NCBI GenBank assembly: GCA_022829145.1
Contig: CM040748.1
Span: 5,721,501 to 5,785,500 of the forward strand
From: Albula goreensis
Taxonomy: Eukaryota; Chordata; Actinopteri; Albuliformes; Albulidae
Reading direction: 5' to 3'
DNA: 64,000 bases
Part shown: piece after piece, positions 1-12,791 of the stretch
Numbering within the stretch: position 1 is the first letter of the stretch
How the letters are laid out: each line of letters opens with the position of its first letter
Translations under genes and position numbers: made by a program
The notes under the pieces: generated by a model
Database searches by the model: none
Told to the model about the DNA's origin: nothing
What the model saw: only the letters and a program-made list of their open reading frames with translations

Positions 1-2450
1 ACGTTCAATTCAGAAATGGGTTTTCGCTCTTAGGCACTTACTGTGAAAGCATAAATACTGGTTACCATAGAGACACAAAGCATGTCATTGCTTTGATTTG
101 TAATCTTTTCTCTTTTTTTTGTGTGAGTCAATGTGCTGTTTTGCCTTTGACAAACAAAGCCCTCTACCAAAGGCTCATTGGCACCTTCTGCTTTCAGCCA
201 ATTAAAGGTCAGCGATAGATCAACACTCTGCATGTAATAGCACTTGTGTTTTTTTTTTTTTTTTTTGCCTGCACTTAATTTTATTGTTGTTAAATGCAAA
301 AGTGCACTGTACAGGAGTGAATCTAGCACAGTTTATGTAAGCAATCCACAGGGCCCTCACTGCACGCATCGACGCTGCCCCAGCCTCAGGTGGTCCTGTC
401 ACCCTGTCCTCCAGCACACTTTCTGGCCCCCCCCCCCCCACCACCCCAACCCACATATTGCATAAAAAGATGTAGGTTTGCAGGTCATAACTCCACTAAC
501 ACTGCAATCAGTCAACAGGCCTCTGAACTTTGCACCTGGAGCTGACACAGCCATTGATTTAGAGAGAGAGAGAGAGAGAGAGTAAGAGAGAGCGATGTCA
601 CACAACATATACAATTATGGAACCTTTCTCATCCCTCCACCCCCGACAGTACGTCTTGCGTCTGAATGATAAGTTAAAGCTCTCCTGCCCCTTCGCCAGG
701 CCCGTCTCAGAGCGCAAACACACCAGAGGTGAACACAAGGGCAGGCCTAAATTAACCAGAGAATCCAGAGACTTTCAGTATGCATTCACACACCATCAGT
801 AATGATCAGTGATGAAGCAGATCAGCTTAAAAGTGGAGTGCTTATTTACTGTAGCGGGCCACGGCAGTGACGGAGTGCGTGCCGCTTCAGGGTTTTCACA
901 CAGATGAAAATGTACTCCTCATTCCACAGAGTGAAGGCTTTCTCTGCATTTGCGGGCTTTGCTCACATGAGGCTGCTAAAGGCAGCTGGTGGTATTTACC
1001 AGGTGAACGAGACAGACACGAATGTGTGAATGAGTGAGTGAGTGAATGAGTGAGTGAGTGAGTGAGTGAATGAGTGAGTGAGAGAAGAACAAAAGAGGGA
1101 CACGGACATTGCGCTCCGTTTGCTGACATATGATGACGATTTGCTGCTGTTTGCCTAAAGAATTTTGTTCCTTAATTTAGGTTTTAGATTTTCATTTTGC
1201 ATAATGACAACTGAATAAATAAAAACTTCATCCTTCACTGATTGTTTTCATTCGGGTTTGGCCTTCATGTAATAAAATATCAAGATCATAGTCTTGATGT
1301 TGGTTTAGTCTGTTACTGTAAAGCCCTTTTCACACATGCACTGCAACCCTGAACTTATCCAGACATTACCCAGAGGAAAGGGAGAGACAGACAATGAGAA
1401 ACTGCTATATCAGAGTACATCACTCCAAATTGTACACTGTTCCAGCAGTGTGGAGAACAGAAACACATGGGCGCACACACCCATTCAGCCCTCAACACAC
1501 ATTTCCAACTGACTGTGGCAGGCCTTACCTGACTGAAACCACGATCGGTTTCTATTCCCCATGTAGATGCTCTGCTTCACAGGCCCGCCTTGTGTCCCAT
1601 CCTGTCATGAGTCCCAAAGAACGCTGGGATCACGATCGCTGTGCCATACAGTTCAACACAAATACAGTTAGACTTACGCTGTAACCGGTGGAATTGTGTA
1701 CATTCTCACAGCTCAGACATGGCACACAAAGTGCATTTAATGGATCATTATATCTGGTACATTTGGTCTGTTGTTTGACCTGAAATAAACAGCATCGGCC
1801 AGAAAAACAATAAAAGCCTGGAATTATAGGCCAGCAGTATGGCCGGAGTGGAAAAAAATAGGGTTAATACCACTTATGCAACACAGATTGATCTCAATTT
1901 TTCAAACGGCAAATAACCGAAAATGCCTTTTAAAATCACCACTTAAAACTGCCAATTCTCTGCTGCTCTCTCTTCTCTCCGAGAACCAAACTGGCGGCAT
2001 TTCATCGCATGCATGTGTTTTTGGTTTCAGGCACTTACAGTGAGGGGGTGGGTGGGTAGCATCCCATTTTCAATCTCTCACATCTCAGCTCAAAATCTTC
2101 AATAAAAGTGTCACATCAAGTCTACAAAGGCGGCAAACGCTTTAAAGGTATGGAATTAAATTTAAGCATGGAAATATAAATCATCAATTTACTATTTTTA
2201 ACAAAACGTTGTCACGACAAGCATTTCTTTCATTTTCTTTATTATTATTATTTTTTAGCAGTGAAACATATGTACATGAAAATGAAACAAATTCACAAGC
2301 ATCACTGAAAACCATGTAAAAAAAGTTATTTTGTTTCAAAGCCCACTCAAAACACAAAAACCATAAAAATGGGAATTTTAAACGGATGACAAACTTTCAC
2401 ACATTCATCAGTGTTTTCAGGGACACAAAGTGCTGTAGGTTCAGCTGTAG
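1..2450. other. non-coding flank left of fbxl18
   Basis: No exon is recognisable on either strand. It holds an (AG)n tract at 561-597, a GTGA-type repeat at 1027-1082, a poly-C run at 427-438 and an 18-T run at 249-266. Several AATAAA motifs occur on both strands. In human the next neighbours would be SLC29A4 and TNRC18, but none of their coding sequence is visible. Confidence 0.4.
1027..1082. repeat. (GTGA)n/(GAAT) tetranucleotide repeat
   Basis: About 14 imperfect GAGT/GAAT units in tandem. The repeat is simple sequence with no coding meaning. Confidence 0.9.
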
Positions 2451-4407
2451 GCCACAAAGACAAAACATCCTATTTTATTGTTCTTTAAGTCATTCCTTTT
2501 TACTTAACACCGAGTATTGCATGTTTCAAACACTGAACACATACGATATGAACAGTGGTGTGTATGAAATGCATTTTGGCAGTAAAGAGCATAGAATGGA
2601 AAGCAAAGATCTTTTGCACTGGGATGAAATGGTAAAAAATGGAGGTGGAGAACCATAAACAGTAGCTTTGTCTACACATTCTCCATTGGCACCCAAACTA
2701 GTAATGTTCTCAGTAAAAATACAGTACAATTCTGTGACACGAGGTCGAAGAGCCTGATTTTATCACTAGAGCACTTAATACAATTTGCAGCTTGGTGGAA
2801 GCGGTCTCGCAGGATTAAGCTGGATTTCATGGCAGTTCTCTTTTCTGCTCCCACCAGCCGCACTCTCTGAGTGATGGGTTTACTTCAACCGCGTCACCTT
2901 TTAGCACAGAGCACAAAGACCAAGACGAACGGCCAGAAACGGTCCTATTTCACAAAGCACAAGAAGGTAATAACTGAGGCAAAGCACCGTTCATTAAAAA
3001 AAAAAAAAAAAACAGCGTCTTGTCCTTCCCCTGCTTTGACGACGAGCGGCACTGACGATTGTTCTCGCACGCTTTTCTCCCTGTCTGTCTAATAAACCTC
3101 GGGTGTGATGCGTGATCAGGCGAACGGTTTGCCACTGTGAAGGTTCTTTCATGGTTGTGGGACAGCGTGCAGAGGTAAGGCAGGGGCGGAACCTGGGAGG
3201 ATTGGGAAACGAATGACCGAAGTGGCCCTTCCCAGAATTCACCACCCCAAGGCATGGTGGGGTGGTTTGGGGGGATGGGGGTAGTCAGACCTGTAGAGGG
3301 GAGGCGCAGGCAGGGGGCGGGTTTGGGGGGGGGTGATTTTCAGGCAGCTTGACCGCTTGGCTATTATGTTCTTGAGAAGGAGAATTTTACACTCTTGAAC
3401 CTCCCTGCCCCATGATTGCAAAAGTGCACCAGCTGAGAGAAGGTGGAAAGGGAGAAAATGAATCTATCACCAGGTGTATTGCTTTTTTTTTTTTTTTTTT
3501 ACCTTACCCCCCCCAACCCCCCCACACCAAGCCCCCTCCCTCATCCTCCCCATCCGTCCTCACTCCTCCCCCCTCATCCCTGTTAGGTTGCTGTTAACAA
3601 ATTACCGGCGCTCGATACGAAATTAGCAATCAGTCACATTCACAGCGGCTGGGCTATTGAGAGGTGATAGACAGCGGGACTAATGAAGGCTCCTCTCCCT
3701 CCCCAGCCACGCCGCGCTCCGCGCCGCCCCGAGACGCCGCTGGAGCCGGAGGTTGGAAAGTAATCAGACGGTAATAGCCTACCTCTACAGAGACCTGGCC
3801 GGCTCGGCAAATTCTGCATCAGCAGGAGCTCTCTATTTCCACAACAAGATACACACCAAGGGGGAAACACTTCTGGAAGTGGGTCGTTTAAGCATCATTC
3901 GGCCTCTCCCCGGTACAGTAAACGAGCTGACAGGAGCACACACCGATATCGAAAAGGCAGCAAAAACGCTTCGGAGAGATAGGCCTTACAGAACGGCGGG
4001 TGGCCGGGGGGGGGCATGGCAGGGAGAGAAGGAGCATACAGATGGAAGTATCTTGCAGTGCTTACATTGCTACATCTTAAAAATACTCTGAGACTCACTT
4101 ACACGGTTACGTTATTCAGGGAAGCAATTTTTGGGAGAAGTGGCACGGCTCGAGAGGGGGTGCGGGGGTGTCACACTTGACCTTGCTGTGGCCCAGACCC
4201 CTCATCTCCTCCCCCAACGCTCACATGCCAGCGCGAGGTGATAAGGGCGCACCACAACGTCAGACATAAAACGACTTTCCCCCGAATGGATCCCGCCATG
4301 GCTGACTCATGTGCGAAATGACAGGAGTGATTAGTGTGCGTGTGTGGTGTGTGTGCGTATGCGGTTCCACAGGGCCCGGTGTCCGTCCGTCCATCCGTCG
4401 CGGTCCG
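2451..4407 (-). other. fbxl18: probable fbxl18 3' UTR
   Basis: No coding sequence follows the stop on the minus strand. The first well-formed poly(A) signal going down is AATAAA at 2479-2474, followed by a TG/T-rich stretch (TGTTTTGTC), so a 3' UTR of about 1.95 kb is likely. The stretch also contains T/A runs at 2996-3012 and 3482-3500, and a very G-rich patch on the + strand at 3240-3340 that could form a G-quadruplex. Extent is inferred; RNA reads would settle it. Confidence 0.35.
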
Positions 4408-4564
4408 TCACCACCACAGGTGCGGTGGGTCTTCGGCCACGCGGCTCTTGAAGAGCGTGATCTCGTCCAGGTGGAGGAGGGGCATGTCTCTGATGACCAG
4501 GGCCAGGTCCTCGTGCAGGAGGGGGTAGATCACCACATTCAGTGCGGGACGCTGCGATCCGAAG
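4408..4564 (-). CDS. fbxl18: fbxl18 last coding exon and stop
   Basis: The exon opens with C to complete a split AGC codon, encodes [20 protein letters not shown] and then the C-terminal [20 protein letters not shown], and stops at TGA (4410-4408). The C-terminal 20 residues match human FBXL18 nearly exactly as I remember it. The acceptor (ggcggagcag) sits just downstream of a 245-base (CT)n tract on the transcribed strand. Confidence 0.92.
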
Positions 4565-7500
4565 CTGCTCCGCCAGAGAGAGAGAGAGATAAGGAGAGGG
4601 AGAGGGAGGGAGAGAGAGAGGGAGAGATAGAGAGATAGAGAGAGAGAGAGAGGGAGGGAGAGGGAGAGGGAAGGACAGGGAGGTAGAGAGAAAGGAGATA
4701 GAGAGGAAAAGAAAGATAGAGAGGGGATGGGCAGAGAGGGAAGGAGAAAGAGAGAGAGAGAGAGGGAGAGGGACAGAGAAAATAAAAGAGGGTGAGAGAG
4801 AGCAAGAGAGAGAGAGAGAAATAAGAGACTGTGAGACATGGTCATGGAAGTGATCATAGTGAGCCCACCAGCTTGAGACATTCCCGATCCAGTGCGGTAC
4901 GGTCCTCAAGCACTGCACAGACACAAAACCAGTCACCGAGTGAGCTCGAACCCTAAACCTTCCGGTGATGTGAAAATGAATGAAATTCAGTGCGATACGG
5001 AGGAGGGCTTTCATGACGAAAGCGTTCAGCTGCTTTACAACACTGTCAGTATGCTTTGCAAGGCGCTGTCAGTCTCATAGCAAGATTCAAAAGTATGAAA
5101 ATCAGCTGAAAGACCAAACTTAAAAGTGTAAATGGCCTTAGGAACAGGAACAGGGCCAGACCTTCCTTCTGAAACACAATAAAGCCAATTTAAGAGATGC
5201 ACTTCACTTAGAAAAGTCCTAAACGTCCCTGAATATAAAGCTGCTATTTTTTTTCCCCCAAAAAGACTGATATTTCCCTTTCCTCCAGAGAACATACTGT
5301 GGAGGGGGGCAGGAGGAGGGGGAGGGGGGGTGTAAGATGAAAAGGTTGTAAATTTCAGCAAGTTGCTAATGCAAAACTTTCAGCTTGACTGAGTGAATGA
5401 ATACATTTGCAAATGAAAGAGCTGCGCTTGTGAGGCGACCTGCCTCTCTAATCACGACGCGCGGAGGAAAGCTCGGTGCCTAACTAATTCTACTGTGCTG
5501 ATAGGTTACCGCGCGGTTTGCGGATGTGCCCTCCTTTTCGACAAGCAGCCAGCAAAGCCTTTGATCCCAGGTGACAGTGGAGGGGGTGGGGGGGGGGGCC
5601 ACACCTGGACAGGTGGGCCCCAATTCAAAAGAGCTGACAGATGGGGAGGGGCGGGGTGCTGAAGGACCTGCCAGAGGCCGGGAGATTCACTTATTTCTGT
5701 GCTCGTGAAAAAGGGAGGCAAACTCCAAGCCAGCGCAAAGAGGACCTGAGAGGAGGTAGCCACGTGGGACAGGTCCCTTCGCACCTGCCAGATGCCCCCA
5801 CGCTAAATTATTTGACTTTCACTCCAGAACGTTCCGCATAAATGACCCGTCATATGTCAGCTCAACCTACTTACGGGTGCTTAATCAGAAAAGCCTGTAA
5901 ACGGACCAGCCCCACATATACCTACATCTACTGAACACACACTGGCATGCGCAAACAAAGACAGATTCACGGTCATCATACCAGCTGGCTCGCACTTCTC
6001 TTGCGCATTAGGAATGATGGGTTTCTCGTGAGGCAGCGGCTATGGGACCCTGAGCACTTATTGTAGATTGAGCGCTTATAATACGCATTAAAAAAGGGGA
6101 GATTCCATCCATCATAACTTTGATAATTTCAATAATGGCGGTGATAATGCAGAGAGGCCCGATCAATGGTCAATGTCGGCGCTTCGCAGGACGGCGAGGG
6201 GAATAGCGGGAGGGGAACGCGGCCCTCCTGAGCTCATTAACGACGGGCCCCCCTCTCCGCATTTCCATTTCCCAGCAGTCTTTGCGGATTGATTCGCTGT
6301 CTGTCCCAGGAAAAACAAATGGCTTGTTTGAAGTGGCAGTGCTGCAGATTTGCCTGTTCTCCCACTGCCTCTCATTAGATAACTACCAGCCGCCTGTCTG
6401 CTGCTCCCGCTTTAATGAAAATAAAATGAATAAGGAAAGACTCTGCCGTGAGGCATTCCCCATCATGGCCAAAATGGCCGTTAACCTTCGATGGGGAAGG
6501 AGTTTTTCGGTGCGTGTGTGAGAAAAGGGGGCGGTGGGGGGAGAAGCTGTGACAGCCAGAGACTGTTGATGCTGACCTCATAGCAGAGAAACATCTTTCG
6601 GTTCTCTTTGCGGCTTCGGTCATTTCTCCCTCTAAGGACCGCCCCCCTTAACCTTGCCCCAATCTACATCTGTACCCAAAATTCCTTATTCAAAAAACTA
6701 AGAGGAACAAGAGACAGCTATAGAACGACCACAGGAAATAATGGTACGACATCACTGGCTCTGGAACGCCACTGAACAAAAAAGGGGGCAAGCCGTTCTC
6801 TGGGGCTCATTTGATGCATGGGCTGTATGTACCCCAAAAAAAGGGGGAAAAAAGCCCTAGAGCTCATACGACTCAAAAGGCAGTTCTCTCTCTCTCCGTC
6901 TCTCTCTCAGTCGCACGGGAGGTGTCCCTTGCTCCATCTCCCTAAGCCATGGACTCCACGTGTGGCACCGGGGAGAGAAACAGCGAGAGTCGTGCGTGGC
7001 AGCGTTCTGCTCGGCTACGCCCATCTCCTCCGCGCACTGTTGATGAGCTAGTTAGCTGTGATGCTCGCTGCTCCGACAAAAAGGGGATTATTTGCTTGAT
7101 GGCGTCTGTCTTGTCGTCCTCCCTGCAGCTGCCAAGCAGCAAGTGGTACATTCAAAACGCACAGTTTTTTTTTTTAAATCCATACCCACCGGAAAAACTT
7201 AGAGAAATGAAAGGGAGCAGAGTGTGCCAGAATGTGTGTCTTAAATCAGAGAGAAGGACCCCTCAACCTCACCCCCATGTCACACAACATTCCTCTGCTG
7301 CGCTTGTTCTTCGTTTACGAGGTTTCCCCGCCCATAAATCTCGTCCTTTCATACAGTCTCCCCTTCTCCCGACCGCTGTTTTATTTTCTCAGCCTCTAAT
7401 TAGCTGTTGTAGTAATGGACGATTAGCTGTGAATTAAAGAAAAACATTTTTTTTTCTGAAGGCGTCGGAAGTGTGTCTGAAATTCCCCCGTGAAGCCCCG

Positions 7501-9820
7501 CCATTCAGCACGTACCCAGAGCAGACACAGCATTAGCCAGACCTCCGCCGAGACCAGGCAGTGCACCGCACACTCCATTTCCCCCTGCTCCACCTCCGCG
7601 GGTGCCGACCCCTCTGCTGAACACAAAGGTATTCAGAGGGAAATAAATAAATATTTGACTATGGTGAAGAGGGTGGGGGGGCGGGGGTGGGGGACGGTGT
7701 GTGTCTTTGGAGTTGGGGCATGGAAAATTGTTCCCCTGATAGACAGTGCAAACACACCGGAGCAGCGATTTGGTCCATTTGTGTGTACATTACTCGGCAG
7801 GCCCGAGAACGTCGTTCCCCACCAGTTAAACACAACACATCGAGGAAATGAAAAGCGACAGGTCGTTGGGCAGGGGGAGACGCGATATAAGGAACGCACG
7901 GGGCATTTAACACCTCGACGTGCGCGACAAACGATGGCGACGTCGATCATAATGGCGCGATTAATCTCTGGTATGGAGGTTGTTGAGATGCACCTCAAAA
8001 CAACAAAGCGCGAGTCCACAGCCTTTCCTTCAGCTCTTCAAGTGGGGGTTAGACTACAGTGAAAAAGTTAAAAGAGCAAGATCTGGACAACGCTCTTGTC
8101 TTCATGACAATTACACCCCACAAAGCACAAAGACTTGCATGAGTATTGATCAAATTGACAAAGGAAGAGAATTATCAGAACGCAAAGTCCTTTCAATGTG
8201 CCTCAGTTTTATATACTCAGAGAAGTGGCCACAATAAGTTTTAACAAAGTATTTTAAACGGTGACGATGTGAATCATGCGTTCGATATTTCAGGCTCAAA
8301 CGTAAACGGGGACAGAACAGGCCCAGATGGATCAGTGGGCTGAGCAGCTCCAGAGACACAACAGACTACGGGTGAGGAGTTCGAGGCACCAAACCACAAG
8401 CTGTTCACACAAAACGGCACAACGGTGCGGCAGCTTTGGCCATGTTTATGATCAGCAGGGGGGTTTGGGGGGCTTTCTGCTGAACCGCTACAGTTACACT
8501 GCAGGAGAGCGCTGGGTGTGTCATGCTCTCCTGTACTGATACATCGACGATGTGCCATAAAGAGGTGATGGTGACAGAATGAAAACTCGATTTGGGCGTT
8601 GCGCGGAGGTGCCATTAGACTCCGGACAGGCGTGGGGTAAAGGGCCTTTTTTAAAATCGTGACTGCTGCTTTGCCATCGTTGATCGCTTGGCGAAACTGC
8701 GGGATTGGCATCCTATGCCCCCCCCCCCCACCATGCCCTCTCTGAGAGCACTCACTGCATGGCTTCACTACACCCCAGTCTGCCGTGCGCTGCCTGAGAC
8801 TTGCTTTGGACACCGGCCGCTTCTAAGATCAAAGCACTCCCTTTACTCCAGCACTGAAGGTACCACTGCGACTGTGACATGGTGAGAAAGCCATAGCAGC
8901 TAACATCACCCAACAGGCAATTACAGGCAATTCACAGGAGCCTCTGAGAGCGACACGCTGCTTGTGTGCATCGCTCACCATAAAGAGATGGCACTGTGTT
9001 TCACATGCAGTCAGATTTTGAGCTTGATCTAATTTTTCAAAAAAATGAAGGAAAAGACACTATATCTTCCACAGTATGCCCTCTGAGAGATTCACACACA
9101 GATGTGCTGGCATCTAGACAGTGCATTCTGTATGTACGTTATCATGCCTTAAGTATACAATACTGTATTCAGATAATAAAATATAAATGACATATTTGAT
9201 ATGGTCTGTAGGTTTACCTGCTGTGGAAGTATTTTCTGAAAATAATATGATAAACTTCAAGTAACAATAGAACAACAGAAGCTGCTGTAAGACCTTAATT
9301 ATTCCAACAAAATCTGAGCTTGATTAAAGTTGTTTGTACAGTTTAATTCAACTGTAATTATGCTCTGTCATTTCTCAAAATGAGGGTTCTGGAGACTTCC
9401 TCAGAGTAGAAAGCAGACTGAGTTTGCAGTGACTTATCTTCTTAACAGGCTTTGTGGGTGTGTCACCTCCAGACCCAGAGGATACAGGAGGGAGAGAGGG
9501 AGAGAGGGAGAGAGAGGGGGGAGAGAAGGAGAGAGGGAGAGGAGAGGCAGGGCTGGGAAACAAGACACAGCTGTGCATCTATGTCTGTCAGTCTGTCAGT
9601 CTGTCCATCCATCTCTCCAAAGCAGATGGGTGTACATGCAAAAGCATGCACACACACAAACAAACACACACACAGGCATACAGACAGGCATGCAAAGACA
9701 TGCACACACACATAACGTACACACAAGGATATGCACACACACACACACACACACTCACACACTCACACACACACACACACACTCACACACTCACACACAC
9801 ACAAACAGACATGTGGGTAC

Positions 9821-9858
<38 letters not shown>

Positions 9859-9878
9859 CACACACACACACTCACACA

Positions 9879-9964
<86 letters not shown>

Positions 9965-12629
9965 GGTTTAATAAGCTCTGACAGAAAGCCCATGCAGGGA
10001 CCGGGGGAGCAGGTGCTACAGAACGGGTATCAGCTCGTGTGCCGACGAGGCCCGGCGAGCCCCGTGTATCTGTGTATCAGCGCGTTCTCTCATGTCAGAA
10101 CCTGCTCCTCCACTCCCACTCAGCCACGGGGAAGCAGAGACCGCGGCGGCTGAGCGAGAGGAATCCACAAACTCCGCTGAATGGCTGCGCTGCCGTAACC
10201 AGATGCTGACAGCAGTGAAAATCTGTGCAGCGACAAGCAGAAGCCCCTCCAGAACCCCCAGCCTTTATTAAAACATGTCGACTCCCTTTCCAACCGAAAG
10301 CAGGGGTCAGCGTGGCATTACCACACCATCACAGATACCTGACAAAATCTTTCAGCTTCACTCATTATACACCTCTGATGTTCAAACCATTCACATTAAA
10401 GTGAAAAAAAAAAAAGGTATCTCTGTGATAGGACTGGCCCATAATGAGGCCTCGTAAACCCCAGAATGAACAGAACGATTCACACCAAAAGGAGGGTTTT
10501 ACGGTGAGTGAATACTGTATTCCATTTCAGTAGCTTAGGCTTCCTAACTTAATTAAAAACGACCAGCTCACAAAGACTGCGAATTCTCTTTAATTGCTGG
10601 GGCATTAAGTAATTTGTCATCCTTCACCGAGTGCTTGAAATGCGGCTGCCGTGTGAAGGGATTTATTCTCAAACTAGGTATAATTCAGGTGTAAGACTCG
10701 CGACATGAAATGTAAAGAAATCAGGACCAATGGCGCTCCAAAGAAAACAGACGGGAGACATTGGACACAAGTTTCCCTGTTAGTGCCTGACTCCCCACAT
10801 GGTCGCAGAGCTGGGAAACCGTTCAGAGACAGGGCCATCCAATCAGATGGATAGAAGTGAAATGAGGACTTGGGTGCCAGCGAAACAGCAGGGGGCACCC
10901 CCTGCTACTCTCCCAAACCACCGCCCCCCCAAAAACTCACAAACGTCTATCAGCCCGTTCCAGGAGGAGGTCCGGACATGGGAGAGCGTTTCAAAGTCTT
11001 TTTAAAAACCGGAACGGAATTTTTCCGCGGGGGCCGACACCCTTGCCTGGATCCGTAGAGGGTGGTCCTGAATGGGTTAAGTGGGAAGTCACAGCCAGAA
11101 AGCAGGGCCAGACACTGAGGAAGAGGACACTTTTGCTTCCCTTGTCAAATTGATGGGAGACCATACAAAATTGTTCAGAGACCTCCACAACTCATTTCAG
11201 CGGGGCCCAGAAGAATTCCTTTGATACGACCGACTTAATGTCACAGTGGCCCTGGCTGGCTGTATAAACCCCATCTGTCCCTCTGATTTTAAAAAGACAA
11301 CATCCATCCCACTGCCCTCAGTCTGCTCCCAAACATTCCCCCTTTCTTTTTTAAAGGGATTAGCCTCCTGGAGTTCTTTACATAAACGTTTTGCTGCATA
11401 GGGTCTGATCATTTCCATGGAAGCTTACAGGGACATGGCGGAATAAAAGGAGGGGACAAGAGGAAATGACGGCAGAGACTTCAACAATAGATATCAAGAG
11501 AGCAGCGTGAAACACCTGCGCGTCGGTTTCAGGAGCTGGAAGCCGTCCGAATCAAAACGATGAAAACGGCGGTATCAAGAGCCCAGCCGTGATGGGGATC
11601 TGATGGTCCTGCATGACGATGACCCCATTGAAATGAACACGCAGTGCTTAAGAAAAAAAAAAAAAGCACAGTCTTGTGAACTGAATTCCTCAAATAAAAA
11701 AAAAAATAAAGAAATAAAAAAAAAAAAAAAAACAGACAGAGCTACTTCTGATACCAGGTTGGAGCAAACTCAGGGCTTTTATTTCGGCTTTCAGAAATTT
11801 GTACGTTTCTGTGCTACAATGGCGTGTTAATGACTTCTGTCTGTATTTTCTGCGTGGGAGGTTTTGCATGCAGCTCGGCAGTCAGACAGCCCAAACGTTA
11901 GCTTAAGCAGAACTCCCCTGGGTAAAAGGGGGACCAGAAAGGTTGCTGCACACTCCATGCATTTTAATGAATAAAAATACATTATGTATTGGACAATTTA
12001 ACGAACAAGACATTTGAATTTCCTTTGTTTTCCAGGAAGACTGGTGTTTGGGGGGGGGAACAACGACTCACTCACCATTGCTACGATAACTGTAAACATT
12101 TTTCTTGACTAATTCAGAAATAAATGACCTGTCATTTTTATTACTCAGTTGATGTTCAGTGTCCCCACACACACACAGGTGGAACAAACACAGGTAATGC
12201 ACCATCGCACTTCAGCACATTGTTTTTTTTGTTTTTTGGTTTGACCGGTTACATGTCACAGATCGATAAAGAGGGCTTGTTGTAAGAAATTAAAACAACA
12301 ATAATAGCAATAACAACAACAATAATAAATCTAAAGGACAGCAGACTGTTATCTGTTCAGTGCCATCCCTCTGCGGAGAGGTGTAATTAAATCCTGACTC
12401 TCTCTCTCCTCTCTCTCTCTCACTGTCTTTCTCTCCCTCTCTCTCCATCTCTATCCCTCTCACTGTCTCTCTCTCTCTCTCCCTCTCGCTGTCTTTCTCT
12501 TTCTCTCTCCCTCTCTCTTCATCTCCGTCTCTCTCTCTCACTCTCTTTCCCTCTCTCTCTCCATCTCTCTCTCTCTGTCTCACTCTCTCTCACTCTCTTT
12601 CCCTCTTTCTCTCCATCTCTCTCTCTCTG

Positions 12630-12700
<71 letters not shown>

Positions 12701-12757
12701 TTCTCTCTGTCTCTCTCTCTCCATCTCTCTCTCTCCATCTCTCTCCATCTCTCTCCA

Positions 12758-12791
<34 letters not shown>

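Noticed and set aside
1027..1082. Regular short repeats considered as a CRISPR array
   Set aside because: There are no spacers, the unit is four bases, and the DNA is vertebrate.
4935..4965. GTTCGA-type stretch on the minus strand suggesting a tRNA T-arm
   Set aside because: No matching acceptor, D or anticodon arms could be laid out.
4331..5014. 227-codon minus-strand frame rich in Ser-Leu
   Set aside because: Mostly (CT)n translation. It overlaps the true fbxl18 last exon in a different frame and shows no conserved protein.
9429..10153. Long open frames of His-Thr repeats over the CA tract
   Set aside because: They are translations of a (CA)n microsatellite and have no coding evidence. 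The same applies at 42041-42454, 43817-44194, 45005-45244 and 49150-49338.
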